Source of the DNA: Brachionus manjavacas
Lineage: Eukaryota > Rotifera > Eurotatoria > Ploima > Brachionidae
Length of the DNA stretch: 64,000 nucleotides
Direction: 5' to 3'
NCBI GenBank assembly: GCA_019054805.1
Contig: JAHQIY010000012.1
Span: 2,170,001 to 2,234,000, forward strand
The notes under the pieces are model-generated. The model searched no databases and was not told the origin of the DNA. It saw nothing but the letters and a program-made list of their open reading frames with translations. The translations under genes were made by a program, and so were the position numbers. Below are positions 1-9,700 of the stretch, piece by piece. Every line of letters begins with the position of its first letter. Position 1 is the first letter of the stretch.

Positions 1-343
1 TATGATTTAATTGAGTTAGTGTTTTTTCATCTTTTTTTGTGATATTTTTTTATTTTTTGTGTTCTTTGTCTGAAATAAAAATTATAAACTGAATTAGTTA
101 ATTACTTAATAATGGTTTTACTTAATTACATAATTAATTTTTATTCGTTTACTTAATTTACTTTTCTTTTTATATAAAGAATTTTTTTTATTTTTTTACA
201 ACCTGAGTCTATGAGACTTAGTGTATATTTTTAAATAAATAAAATAAATAAATAATTTGTTTATTGATTTTGCTATTTTTTTTCTTAATTAGTGAAGATT
301 TTTACTGGATTTGTGGATAGATAATATTTATGCTCATCAAAAT
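1..343. repeat. Left arm of inverted repeat flanking GTF3C3 exon
   Basis: This sequence is the reverse complement of 2597-2784 with scattered mismatches; shared blocks include TTCATCTTTTTTTGTGATAT and TTTTTACTGGATTTGTG. The arm is interrupted at about 105-258 by roughly 150 bp ending in AAAT-type repeats, which looks like a small retroelement insertion absent from the right arm. The arm reaches base 1, so it may extend outside the window. Confidence 0.75.
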
Positions 344-1284
344 TGAATTGATTATAATCTTAATAAAAATGATAAAATTAGATTTTTTTAATTATTTTTA
401 ATTTAAACATAAGATGTTTATTATTTAAATTAAAAAAAAAAATATTTTTTTTTCTAAATGACCCTTGATTGATTCTTCTAAAATATTTATTTGAAAACTT
501 TAAGACAAATCTAAAATCAACATTTAGGTATCTAAATAATGGCTCAAATAAACGCTTTAAATGATATTTAAATATCTATTAAATTATATTTCGGCGACAC
601 AAAGTAAAATTTTGTATTATAAAATTTCAAAATATTGATTGAGTATCCAATTTACTCCAGATAAAAATTCATTTAATTTTCTATCTAATTATTGATTAAA
701 CAAATAATTTTTAATAAAGTTTAGTCATTTATTATTAAAAAATTGATAAAAAATACCTTTTTATTTAAATCAAAAACTAAAAATTTTGATTTGAAATTTA
801 CATTTGATCATGAACTTCAATTTGCCAACTTTTTTGGTAATTTTAAATAAATTATTTTATTCATAATTTTTTTCTATAAAAATTTTAGTCTTAAAATTTA
901 TTATTTAAATAAACTTTTAAAGTATTTTAAGTCATAAAATTCACTGCACTAGAACTAATTTACTATGAGCATTCAATCAAATACAATTTTTAACTTGATA
1001 CTTTAAGTCTGCAAAACTTTGCAAAAAATTTATAAATGCAGAATTATGCAAAAAATTCACACTTTATTTTAAATCTGTAGAATATCTTCGCATTGAATTT
1101 TTTTAAAAAGACATAAAAAAACTTTTGGATTTAATTTTCGAGCTTGATCAGTTAATTTTGATTATAAACTTCAATTTTCCTTTATATTTTTTAAATTTTT
1201 TTTCTTTTTAATCTAAATGTTTATTCTTTCCATTAGAATTCAAATGCCATGCATCAATATTTAAAAAAATAATAAAATTCTTAC
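344..1284. other. AT-rich non-coding stretch
   Basis: No convincing exon or repeat was recognised here. By position it would be the intron after the second exon of the minus-strand GTF3C3 gene, whose remaining exons (about 500 residues in the family) are not visible and must lie beyond base 1 or be absent. Confidence 0.5.
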
Positions 1285-2465
1285 CATAATGGGCTCTTTG
1301 AACAACTTTTGTTCTATCATCAAGGTAATAAGCAACTTGAGCCCTAAAAAACATGAACTTACTTTAAAAAAATTAAATTAAAAAAATTGAGTCTACTGTC
1401 AATTTTAGCCTCGTGGCCAAACTTTTTGATATCATTCTTAAGTACATAAATTTTTTTATTTTTGTCTCCTTCACCATTCAACTCGTTCATTAACTGATTG
1501 AAATAATTTTCATACACATCCAAATGTAGAGTAACATCAACATACTTTAAAAGCATTAGCTTAGCCAAAACAAGTCTTCTCAAATCCTTCTTGTCCTCTA
1601 AAAGCTTGATTCTTTCCAAATGCAGCTGAATGTTCTTTGGGTCGCACTGAATGGCATTGTTGTAGCAGAACAGAATAAGCTCCACATCACCTTCAATCAC
1701 AGCCTGCTGAATCAGTTGGATCCACTCATCAGGGTCTTTGTTCAACTGAGCAGCGATTAGGCCCACTCTAAGCGCCTTGTCGTTCTGTCCCATTTCACTA
1801 TAGAGCAAGGCGAGCAGCTGAAATGGCTCGGAGGCTTTTGGTGCATATTTGATGACCTCAAGACATGCATCAATCGCTTTATTGGTATCGCCACGGGCGT
1901 ACGCCAAATTTGCTTCGCCCATGAGACCCTGAATTTCGATAGGCAGGACTCTGTTCCTTCTGCGCTTGGCTCTCAGCTCAGATGGATCTTCGGCATCTTC
2001 TTTTTTGCGTTTGGCAATTGATTTTTTGCCAGAATCGGCATTGTTTTCACCTTCGCCACTCTTGAGGCTTGTTATCTGATGATCCTTTAAGAATTTGTCA
2101 AAGTTCAGAGTTTCCAAGTCGAAGTCGTTCCACTGGCTGGTGTCGTCAAAGTCTTCGATAAAATCTTCTATGTTCGAAGAGTCGTTGTTTTTCTTTTTGG
2201 GTTTTTTAGTGGGAGATTGAGCTTCGGTCGATGTCGATGCAACCGTGGTCGCTACTTCTACAGTGGTAACTGGGTCTAGCAATTTAGATTGATTTAGCAT
2301 GAGCTCATTTTTAAAATGCTGGTTTTCGATTAGGTTTTCGTACTCTTGGAAAGTTATTTCTCCTTTGAGATAAGAGATGGTCAGTGCGTCTATTGACGTC
2401 GATATGGGAATTGGACGAGTAGTCGAATAGGAAAATATGTCCATTCTATTCTCTTCTTGGGACAT
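1285..2465 (-). CDS. GTF3C3: TFIIIC subunit 3 (TFIIIC102/tau131-like), N-terminal exons, partial
   Basis: GTF3C3 is a TPR subunit of TFIIIC, the factor that binds the internal A and B boxes of tRNA genes and recruits TFIIIB; the product acts in the nucleus. The start is the ATG at 2465-2463. An acidic, Ser/Thr-rich N-terminus (residues 1-150) is followed by basic patches (KRKK, RAKRRRNR) that could be a nuclear signal. TPR repeats start at about residue 181 with MGEANLAYARGD, closely matching the family (MGEAN in vertebrates), and include EPFQLLALLYSEMGQNDKAL. The main exon runs to about 1363. A second exon, 1285-1343, encodes AQVAYYLDDRTKVV, matches the next TPR and has a GTAAG donor. The join needs phase 2, which a GTAAGT...TTTTTTAG intron of only 19 nt would satisfy. 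Family members are about 880 aa, so over half is missing here. Inverted repeats flank the exons, so a captured or duplicated fragment is possible. Confidence 0.85.
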
Positions 2466-2596
2466 TTTATAATTTTTTTTATTTTATTTTTAAATGAAAC
2501 AATTTTGAATATAAAATAAAATAAACTTAACAATAAAAATTATTAATGAATTAATTAGATGAGTTTTTGAAAAAAAATATTTTTTTTTGTTTGGTA

Positions 2597-2784
2597 AATT
2601 TTTGCGAGTATAAATAATATCTATTCACAAATCCAGTAAAAATCTTCACTAATTAAGTAAAAAAATAGCAAAATCAATAAACAATTAACTAATTCAGTTT
2701 ATAATATTTATTTCAGACAAAGAACACAAAAAATGAAAAAATATCACAAAAAAAGATGAAAAAACACCAATTCAATTAAATCAT
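2597..2784. repeat. Right arm of inverted repeat flanking GTF3C3 exon
   Basis: This is the inverted copy of 1-343 without the internal insertion. It begins about 130 bp upstream of the GTF3C3 start codon, so the gene's promoter region lies within or beside the repeat. Confidence 0.75.
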
Positions 2785-3655
2785 AACTTTAATTAATTTT
2801 ATTCACAAATTTAGTAAAAAAAAAAAAAAAATTACCTATTTTATTTTTGTATAACCATTTGGACAATAAAAATCTTTTTTTTAACATTTTTGCGTTACAC
2901 TTCTGAATTTACTGAATTTGTGATTTTTTTTTCTAAATTTGTGGCAACGTTTACTGACGTCCAATTTTTGCAAATTTAATTTTTAGAAAAAATTAGAAAA
3001 AAGAACGCAGGAGGCGACTCTTTTTAATAAATCATTCAATTTTTTTTCTTTTGATTCTTCAAAATTAATGCTCATGAGGCTTAAAAAAATAAAATAATTT
3101 TAAGTAAGAAATTTAATTTTTAAAAATTTTATTATGCCATTTTACAAAATGACACTGTTTAAATAATAAAAAGAAAAATGTTTAAAAAATAAAATTAATC
3201 TACTACTAAATAATTATTTAAACTAAAACTAAATTTCAAGCCAAGTTTAACTTTTTTGAAAAAATTTATTAATCGTTTGAATTGCTTAAAAATTATCTCA
3301 AACAAGTTAAAAAAAACTCCTGGGGCAAATAGTGAGATTTAGTCAAATTTTTTATTTAATTTGGGGTTTTTTTTACCACGAAAATGTTTGATTTCAATCA
3401 ACCTAATTAGACTGCTAAATGATCTTAATTTTTATTAGAATCTGTCAATAAGCAAGCTGGTGATCTTTAATGGGAAAGGGTAAATAGGGTTTCACCTTTT
3501 TATAGCAAAAATTCACCCAGTTAACCTATTTGACTGAATTACCCCTTATGCCTGTGAATTTAGCTCATATTTATAAAACTTTTTGTTTTTAATTTTTTTT
3601 CAAAAAATTTTTTAATGTATGTTTTTTTTAGTTAATTTACAATGAATTTTTTTTG
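2785..3655. other. AT-rich intergenic DNA
   Basis: Homopolymer-rich sequence with no supported gene. Short echoes of the neighbouring arm (TTCACAAATTTAGTAAAAA near 2801) suggest old repeat debris. Confidence 0.4.
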
Positions 3656-3659
3656 CATA

Positions 3660-3915
3660 TTACGGTCCCACTAAAACACTGACCCCAAAATTTTGAAAAT
3701 TTTCTGATTTACAAAGCAAAAATATTTAAAAGTTTTAACGAGTTATTCAGATTTAATTTTTCTGTATTTTTTGATAATTAAAATAGTTTTCTCCAAGATT
3801 TTTATTAGTTTTGAAAACCTGCCCCTACTAACCCCACATTTTATGCGACTGACACCCATTTTTCTTGCAGAGAATTTCACGAGCCTTCCGAAAAAGCATT
3901 TAACGAGTGTAGAAT
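3660..3915 (-). repeat. End of a GGGTCCTACTAAAATACTGACCCCC-type repeat (family B)
   Basis: The terminal motif CGGTCCCACTAAAACACTGACC and the following 240 bp match, in reverse complement, the right half of the complete family B element at 44782-45689. Shared features include the stretch of CAGTCG/GGGGTCAG-like words. The opposite end is not recognisable here. A related partial copy lies at about 59055. Confidence 0.6.
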
Positions 3916-4029
3916 AAAAGATGGCAAAAAACTAATTTTATCAAAAAAAATTTTTATTTAACAAAAGCCTTTAATTTTTTTTAATTACAACTGAACCCTC
4001 CTATTTAGAAAAAATAGTTAAGGTAGGGA

Positions 4030-4500
4030 ACTCCATGAAGACATATGAAATCGAGCCTAGAGCGAACAGTCTTGGGATGGTCTTGTACAACCTTTGGGTC
4101 CATATTGCTAAGGCAAGTGCGAATTTTGTTTCCGAGTTGTCTAAGATTTTTGGTCTTCCAATCACTCTCTATTAAAAATATTATTTCCTGACAGAGTTGC
4201 CAAAAGTGAAATATGATTCATCATCAATTATAAATTCATATATGTTATATTTTAAAAGCATTCGACAACATTTTGGCCTGGCTTCCTTCTCCTGGCATTT
4301 AAATGAGGTCTCTTGTGTTTTTTATGCTTTTTGATGTTTATTAACTTCTTTAAAATCTTTCCGATAAAGGTATAGTGGCAATTTAACTTTAAAGTACTCT
4401 TTTTTTGCGAACGACATTGAAAAAAATTTGGAAAGGTCTTGTCCACTCTTATAGCAAATCAAACTAAAATTTTGTGCCATTTTATATTCTACAACTTAAT
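4030..4500 (-). pseudogene. Decayed Tc1/mariner-superfamily transposase
   Basis: Two blocks read on the minus strand. At about 4180-4330 there is RRRKPGQ-type basic sequence followed by DDESYFTFGNS, the region around the first catalytic Asp. At about 4035-4185 there is a C-terminal block with LRQLGNKIRTCLSNMDPKVV and QDHPKTVRSRLDFICLHG. The segment expected between them, with the second catalytic Asp and the third acidic residue, is missing, so the copy is internally deleted and frameshifted. It lies immediately inside the family B end at 3660, so it may be the remnant coding part of that family (inference). Confidence 0.7.
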
Positions 4501-4842
4501 TTTGATCGTAATATTTAAAAATTTTGAAATAAATAAGGGTACGGATTGAATGAGTTAAAAAGAATAAATATTTTGTTCCATTTTTTGTCAGTTTTGTCGC
4601 AGAAATTGATAACCCCAATTTCATCCTTTAACATGGATTTTATGCTTTGTAAACAGCAATCTTTACTTTAGTTTTTACCAAATCTATTATAGCTTCTTAA
4701 CAAAATTAAAATTTATTTTAATAAAAACATAGTGATTTAATAACTTTTTGTCATGCTAAATTTTACAAGTAAATTAAAAAAAAATTAAAATTTTTTATGC
4801 GGGTTAAAATAAACAAAATGAAAATGAAGTGAAAATTTTTCC

Positions 4843-6477
4843 CTAGTTACAAAAAGTTTTCAATGAATGTCCAAAGCGATTCATTAAAATAATCACAACT
4901 CCATTAGTCCATCCAAAACCTTCCTGAACCACATACTCGCCACCATGGCCAAATTTGCCTTCCTCATTCGCATTGTACTTTTCATAAAAATTAGATGTTT
5001 TCTTCCATCCACAATAGACTGTGTTAACAAACCTTTGCGCTATATTCAAGCCTTGTGATACTCGATTGCTTCTAATCAAATACTCCACTGTCCAGTGGTG
5101 ATACGGAGCCCACACATTCGGAAAGTCCCACTGCTGATGTGTGTTTATATTCGAAGCAGGAATTCCGGACACGTAATCAAACAGAATGCTCTTGTATCTC
5201 TTCAGCACCACTTCATCGTCGACTGGAGGTGTCACATTGAACCAGAGAGGCGCCAAGTCAGTTATGTACAAGTGCTGAGTCTGAACCTTGTCTGTTTCAT
5301 AATTGTAATCACCATAGCTTTTTGCCACCGGGTCCCAGAACACACTGTTTATTGCTCTTTGTCTTAGATCAGCTGAATTTTTGTACCTTTCCATTTTTTG
5401 TCCATTTGCCAAAATCAAGTGAAACTCTTGCATTATTCTCTCGTTTCTGTACAAAATTGAATTCAAATCAACGGGCACTATTTTGTCTATCAAAATAGTT
5501 CTTATGTCCATGGGGTCCTGGAACCACCTTGAACTAAAATCCCAGCCAGATTCGGCTGCACTCATCACATTCGAGTAATATTTGCTAGCATTGCCAGACT
5601 CTTCACCATTTACAAAATCCTCTTTGTAGCTTTCGGGCCTAGGCCTATCCGACACTACTCGGTACTGATTTAACCTAAACTTTTCACCATTCTTAAACAC
5701 ATCTATGGATTTATGCTCCATCCAAAACTCATATTCCTTATCCAATCGGTCAATGTAGCTCTTTAAAAAGTCCAAGTCTTTAGTGTGCTTGTAATAAGCA
5801 TAAGCCATCTGAATCAAGAGTGGAGGCTGACTTCTATTTAAATAATAGATTTGAGCTCCGTTTGGTATAAAACCATTCAATTCTAATATGTCAAAAAAGT
5901 TGAGCAATATTCCTTTTACTGTGTCAACCATTTCGCTTACCAACAGCGCCTCCACTATCCAATAAGTGTCCCAGTAGTAGTACTCAATGAATCTTCCTCC
6001 GGGCACTATGAACGCATTTTGAGACAAAAATGCGCTCGTCTTGCACCGAGAGCACAGATTAGATCCGTCAAATATTTTGGCCAATTTTCGCCACCGCGAA
6101 TGCAAACTGTTTGCCAAGTGTCTGAGATTGAAGCTTTTAATGCGCGACACAAAGGTGGGTTTTTCGGGCCAATCGACCAGATCTGTGCTCACAATGTCAC
6201 TGCCTGATGGCAAAAAATTCTCCTCAATAAATTGTTTGAGCAGAGTGAAATTTGTGTGATTGATTAGTGAAAATTTGTGCAACACTTCACTTTCACTGTA
6301 CCGAGTGGGCATGTCCACAAAAGTCTTGGAGTCCGGGAACATGCGACTCATTTGGACAGTGTGCAGCAGTTCGCCATGGCAAAATATCTTCGACATGCAT
6401 CTGCCACTGTTAATCAATTGAAAATAACAACTTTTTAAACTAATTATTAAAATTAATAAAACAAAATTCAATTTCAT
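4843..6477 (-). CDS. Secreted trehalase, GH37 (paralogue A)
   Basis: Hydrolyses alpha,alpha-trehalose to glucose, probably outside the cell. I chose the Met at 6477, which opens a signal peptide (MKLNFVLLILIISLKSCYF), over an upstream in-frame Met at 6597 that would add 40 residues without secretory character. This gives 544 aa, typical for animal GH37, with no visible intron. Family signatures: PGGRFIEYYYWDTYW (~158), RPRPESYKED (~276), ESGWDFSSRW with the catalytic acid Asp (~311), QQWDFPNVWAP (~447) and EGFGWTNG with the catalytic base Glu (~518). It ends at ...KTFCN without a membrane anchor. Residues ~246-493 are identical to the second trehalase at 16658-18385, while both ends diverge strongly. 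It is transcribed divergently from FICD, with 274 bp between starts. Confidence 0.95.
   Translation of the reverse strand: MKLNFVLLILIISLKSCYFQLINSGRCMSKIFCHGELLHTVQMSRMFPDSKTFVDMPTRYSESEVLHKFSLINHTNFTLLKQFIEENFLPSGSDIVSTDLVDWPEKPTFVSRIKSFNLRHLANSLHSRWRKLAKIFDGSNLCSRCKTSAFLSQNAFIVPGGRFIEYYYWDTYWIVEALLVSEMVDTVKGILLNFFDILELNGFIPNGAQIYYLNRSQPPLLIQMAYAYYKHTKDLDFLKSYIDRLDKEYEFWMEHKSIDVFKNGEKFRLNQYRVVSDRPRPESYKEDFVNGEESGNASKYYSNVMSAAESGWDFSSRWFQDPMDIRTILIDKIVPVDLNSILYRNERIMQEFHLILANGQKMERYKNSADLRQRAINSVFWDPVAKSYGDYNYETDKVQTQHLYITDLAPLWFNVTPPVDDEVVLKRYKSILFDYVSGIPASNINTHQQWDFPNVWAPYHHWTVEYLIRSNRVSQGLNIAQRFVNTVYCGWKKTSNFYEKYNANEEGKFGHGGEYVVQEGFGWTNGVVIILMNRFGHSLKTFCN
4997..5742 (-). repeat. Gene-conversion tract, trehalase A
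   Basis: Matches 16902-17647 at a constant offset of 11905 bp with one visible difference (5184 G versus 17089 A, a silent Leu change on the coding strand). Similarity falls abruptly outside both boundaries, although both flanks remain homologous trehalase coding sequence. Confidence 0.9.
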
Positions 6478-6751
6478 TATTCTCAAATTAAAATTTAAAT
6501 TAGAATTTGGCTGGTTTTTAAAATAAAATTTTTCTCTAATTTTAGTATTTTTTATTTCGCACCTGTAGACTATATCTAGACTCGCTAAACAAAGCACCCA
6601 TTTGACGTTTCACCCGGAATGTAAAGAATATATTATGATTAAGACATAAATATAAGCGTGGAGGAAAAAAATTTAAAATTATTATTTTTTTTAGAATAAT
6701 TTATTTAAATTTTGATTTTTTTAATTTAATTAAAAAAAAAATGATCTTATT

Positions 6752-9700
6752 ATGAGCAAGGCTGAGAAGTGTTCGAGGCGACGTGGACTCCGTGACTCGG
6801 AGCCAAGTCAAGGTCTGCATCAATGGATCCGCAAATCCCTCCTGTTCAACCTATTCACCATTTTCATTATTTCCATTCTAACAAACAGTATTTACTACAA
6901 TTTTATTCTCAACCGGACCGATCTCTCCATATTCCATGTAAATAGACTTTCATTGGCACCCAAATCTAAGCCCAGTCTTAAATCGCTGATAACCTGGTCG
7001 CCGGCTTCTAATTATCTAGAACAATCTACCAAATTCACAATAAAGTCTTACGAGCATGTTTTCTTTCCGTCTTTTGACGAAACTAGTGTCAAAGATGAAC
7101 ATGTTGTAACCGAGCCAGTTTTCCAACAAAACAAAGATATAGGTGAGTTGGAAATTTTTTTTTAATTATTGATGTGATAGATTTTTTTTTCAACAAAAGA
7201 TAATATGGAAAAAATAAATTGATTTGAATATATAAAAAAAATTAGAATTATTCTAAAAAATTTTTTTTTTATTTTTTTAAAATTAATCTTCTACTATTTC
7301 TAGACACATTTTTTTTGCTTTTTTGTACAATTATCATTTTTACTAATTTTTGGTATAAAATAATGTGTGCTGCAGATTAATGAATTTTTTTTTATTGCTA
7401 TATGTAGCAAAGCTACAGATTAAAAGTGAAAATAACCTTTAAAATCAAGATACGCATATTTCGATTAAAAAATAAAAAAATAAAATTCGAATTTGTTGTC
7501 CAAAAAAACACAGTTTATTTGAAATGAACTCGCAAAAAATTATTTAATTTATTAATTTACCTCAATACGAATTAATAATTTAGGAAAATTCTCAATGATC
7601 TATATGTTATCGTAAAAATGTAAAACACGGAAATCTATAGAATTACGTTCTTATACGTAAATTTGTAAAAAATGAATGAAAAAAAGAAATCTCAAAATTT
7701 ACTGATATTTTATTTTTTCTCGTAATTTACTGGAAATGTTTTAGTAATTTACGAGAATAACTGTAAAGTTTAAGTAAATTTGTAAAGTAAAAGTAAAATA
7801 AAATAAAATTTAAAAAAAATAAAGTTTTTATTTATTTTTGCATGCCGGATTTGAGCCATGACAACGAGAATTGCAAAGTAAATTTGATTTTCGACATGAG
7901 CATCGATTAGTTGAACAAGCGGATGTACAATTACATTTAACCATGCCTTGCCCTCCGCCAATTGAGAGCTCATTTACTGCCGCTCTTATGCCTTTAACTG
8001 ATTTGCTAGTATTGACATTTAATGTCAGATTTGAGTCTTTTAACAAATCGAAGCAATTTCTGGCGAACATATCAGTAAAAACGCCTGCTTCACAAGCCAG
8101 TTCATACAATTGAAATTTAAAATCAATGTCTATGACTCGACATATTAGGTTTGGAGCTTCAGTAAGCCCTTTGTCAACATCGGGGATTGGCAATAATACA
8201 TAATCTCCAATATTGACATGAGGCAAGTACTTTTACTCCTAGTCCTCATTGTCTCAGCTTGCTTTGCTTGATTGCCGCGAACAGTTTCGCGAATTCCAAG
8301 CAAATTATTAGCGGCCCTGCCGATCTCTGGTCCTAACTCTGACGGTTCAACTATTGGAGTCACTTGAGTTAACTCATCTAACTGGTACTCCTTGGGATCA
8401 AAAACGTCTTCAGGACCGTCATGTTCCTCATTGTCATCCCCTAACTCCTCTTCGCTATAAGCATACCCAACAGCATCAAACAATTGTTTGGCTGTTTCTA
8501 GTTTTGACCATTCTTCCACTGGAATAGTTGTTGAACTTAGGCCAAGAGGGTATCAATTCCAAATACCGCTTTATAGGGAGTACATTTGATGCCTGTGTGG
8601 TGAGAATGGTTTTTTTAACTGAACAAACTTTAAACCCGTTGACCATTTGGTTGATTTATTTCTCTCTCATCCATGTAGCTAGCATTTTTTTAATGTCAGC
8701 GTTAGCCCTCTCAACACTACCTTGTGATTGAGGGTGTCTAGCGCGACCATGGATGAGCGAGAGGTCAGGCCACATAGCTTTTAACGCTAAAACAATTTGG
8801 TTTCTAAACTCCCTACCATTGTCGGACTGTAGAATAGTAGGAATTCCTAATATTGTAAAAATGTCAAATAATGCATTAGTTACCTCGACGGCGTTTTTTG
8901 CTCTTAATGCTCTCAAAAGAATAAATTTGGTAAAATGGTCTTGATAAACCATAATCCACTTGAATTCGCCATCGGGCAATGTTTGCATATCAATGAGATC
9001 CATCTGTGCTCGACTATTGAAGTTTTGAGACAAAATCGGTTTTACAACAAGTCCAGTGGTTTTATTTCTTTTTGTTTAAGACACATTGTTGACACGTATT
9101 GTTAAAGACTAAAAAAAAAATTGACTCAATTAGTAACTTTTTTTATCCTACCTGTAAACTTACAATTAATCATCTCAACTGTTAAATTGATGTGATTTTT
9201 TTTACATACAGGTAACATTACGTCTCGACTCTTATGTCCTACTTGCTCATGAATACGATAAATCGTATCAAATAAATGCTCATAAGGAACTAAAAAACGG
9301 ATATTATCGTTTTCGTTTTCTCGCTTTTTTATAATTTTTTTGGTATCGCCTATAACGATCACGTCGTAATCACGTAAAATATTGTATTCGTTTTTTGTTT
9401 TTGTTCCGATTTGTTTTTTGCTTGTTCGATTGTAAGCAAAAGAGCATTATACTCTTCCGCTTTAATAAACGTATAAGTTTTTCTCTTTTTTTTGTCGGGA
9501 TTTAGGAGGTCGTTTTCGACGCGCTGGATAGCCAATCGTTCAAGCGATTCATAAAATTTTTCTTTATGAATCCGGCTATTTTCAGCCGCGACAAGTGCGC
9601 TGTCATAATTTTCGACGTTGGTCACCATTGCTTTTTAGATTTTTTGATTTATTATAATTTTTAAGCAAAATTGTTCTCAAAATTTACGCATAAATTATCT

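Noticed and set aside
5095-5367. 90-aa plus-strand frame, repeated at 17000-17272
   Set aside because: Antisense shadow of the trehalase conversion tract; its repetition follows from the DNA identity.
6477-6597. Upstream Met extending trehalase A by 40 residues
   Set aside because: The extension is AT-driven and would bury the signal peptide; Met at 6477 gives a standard secretory start.
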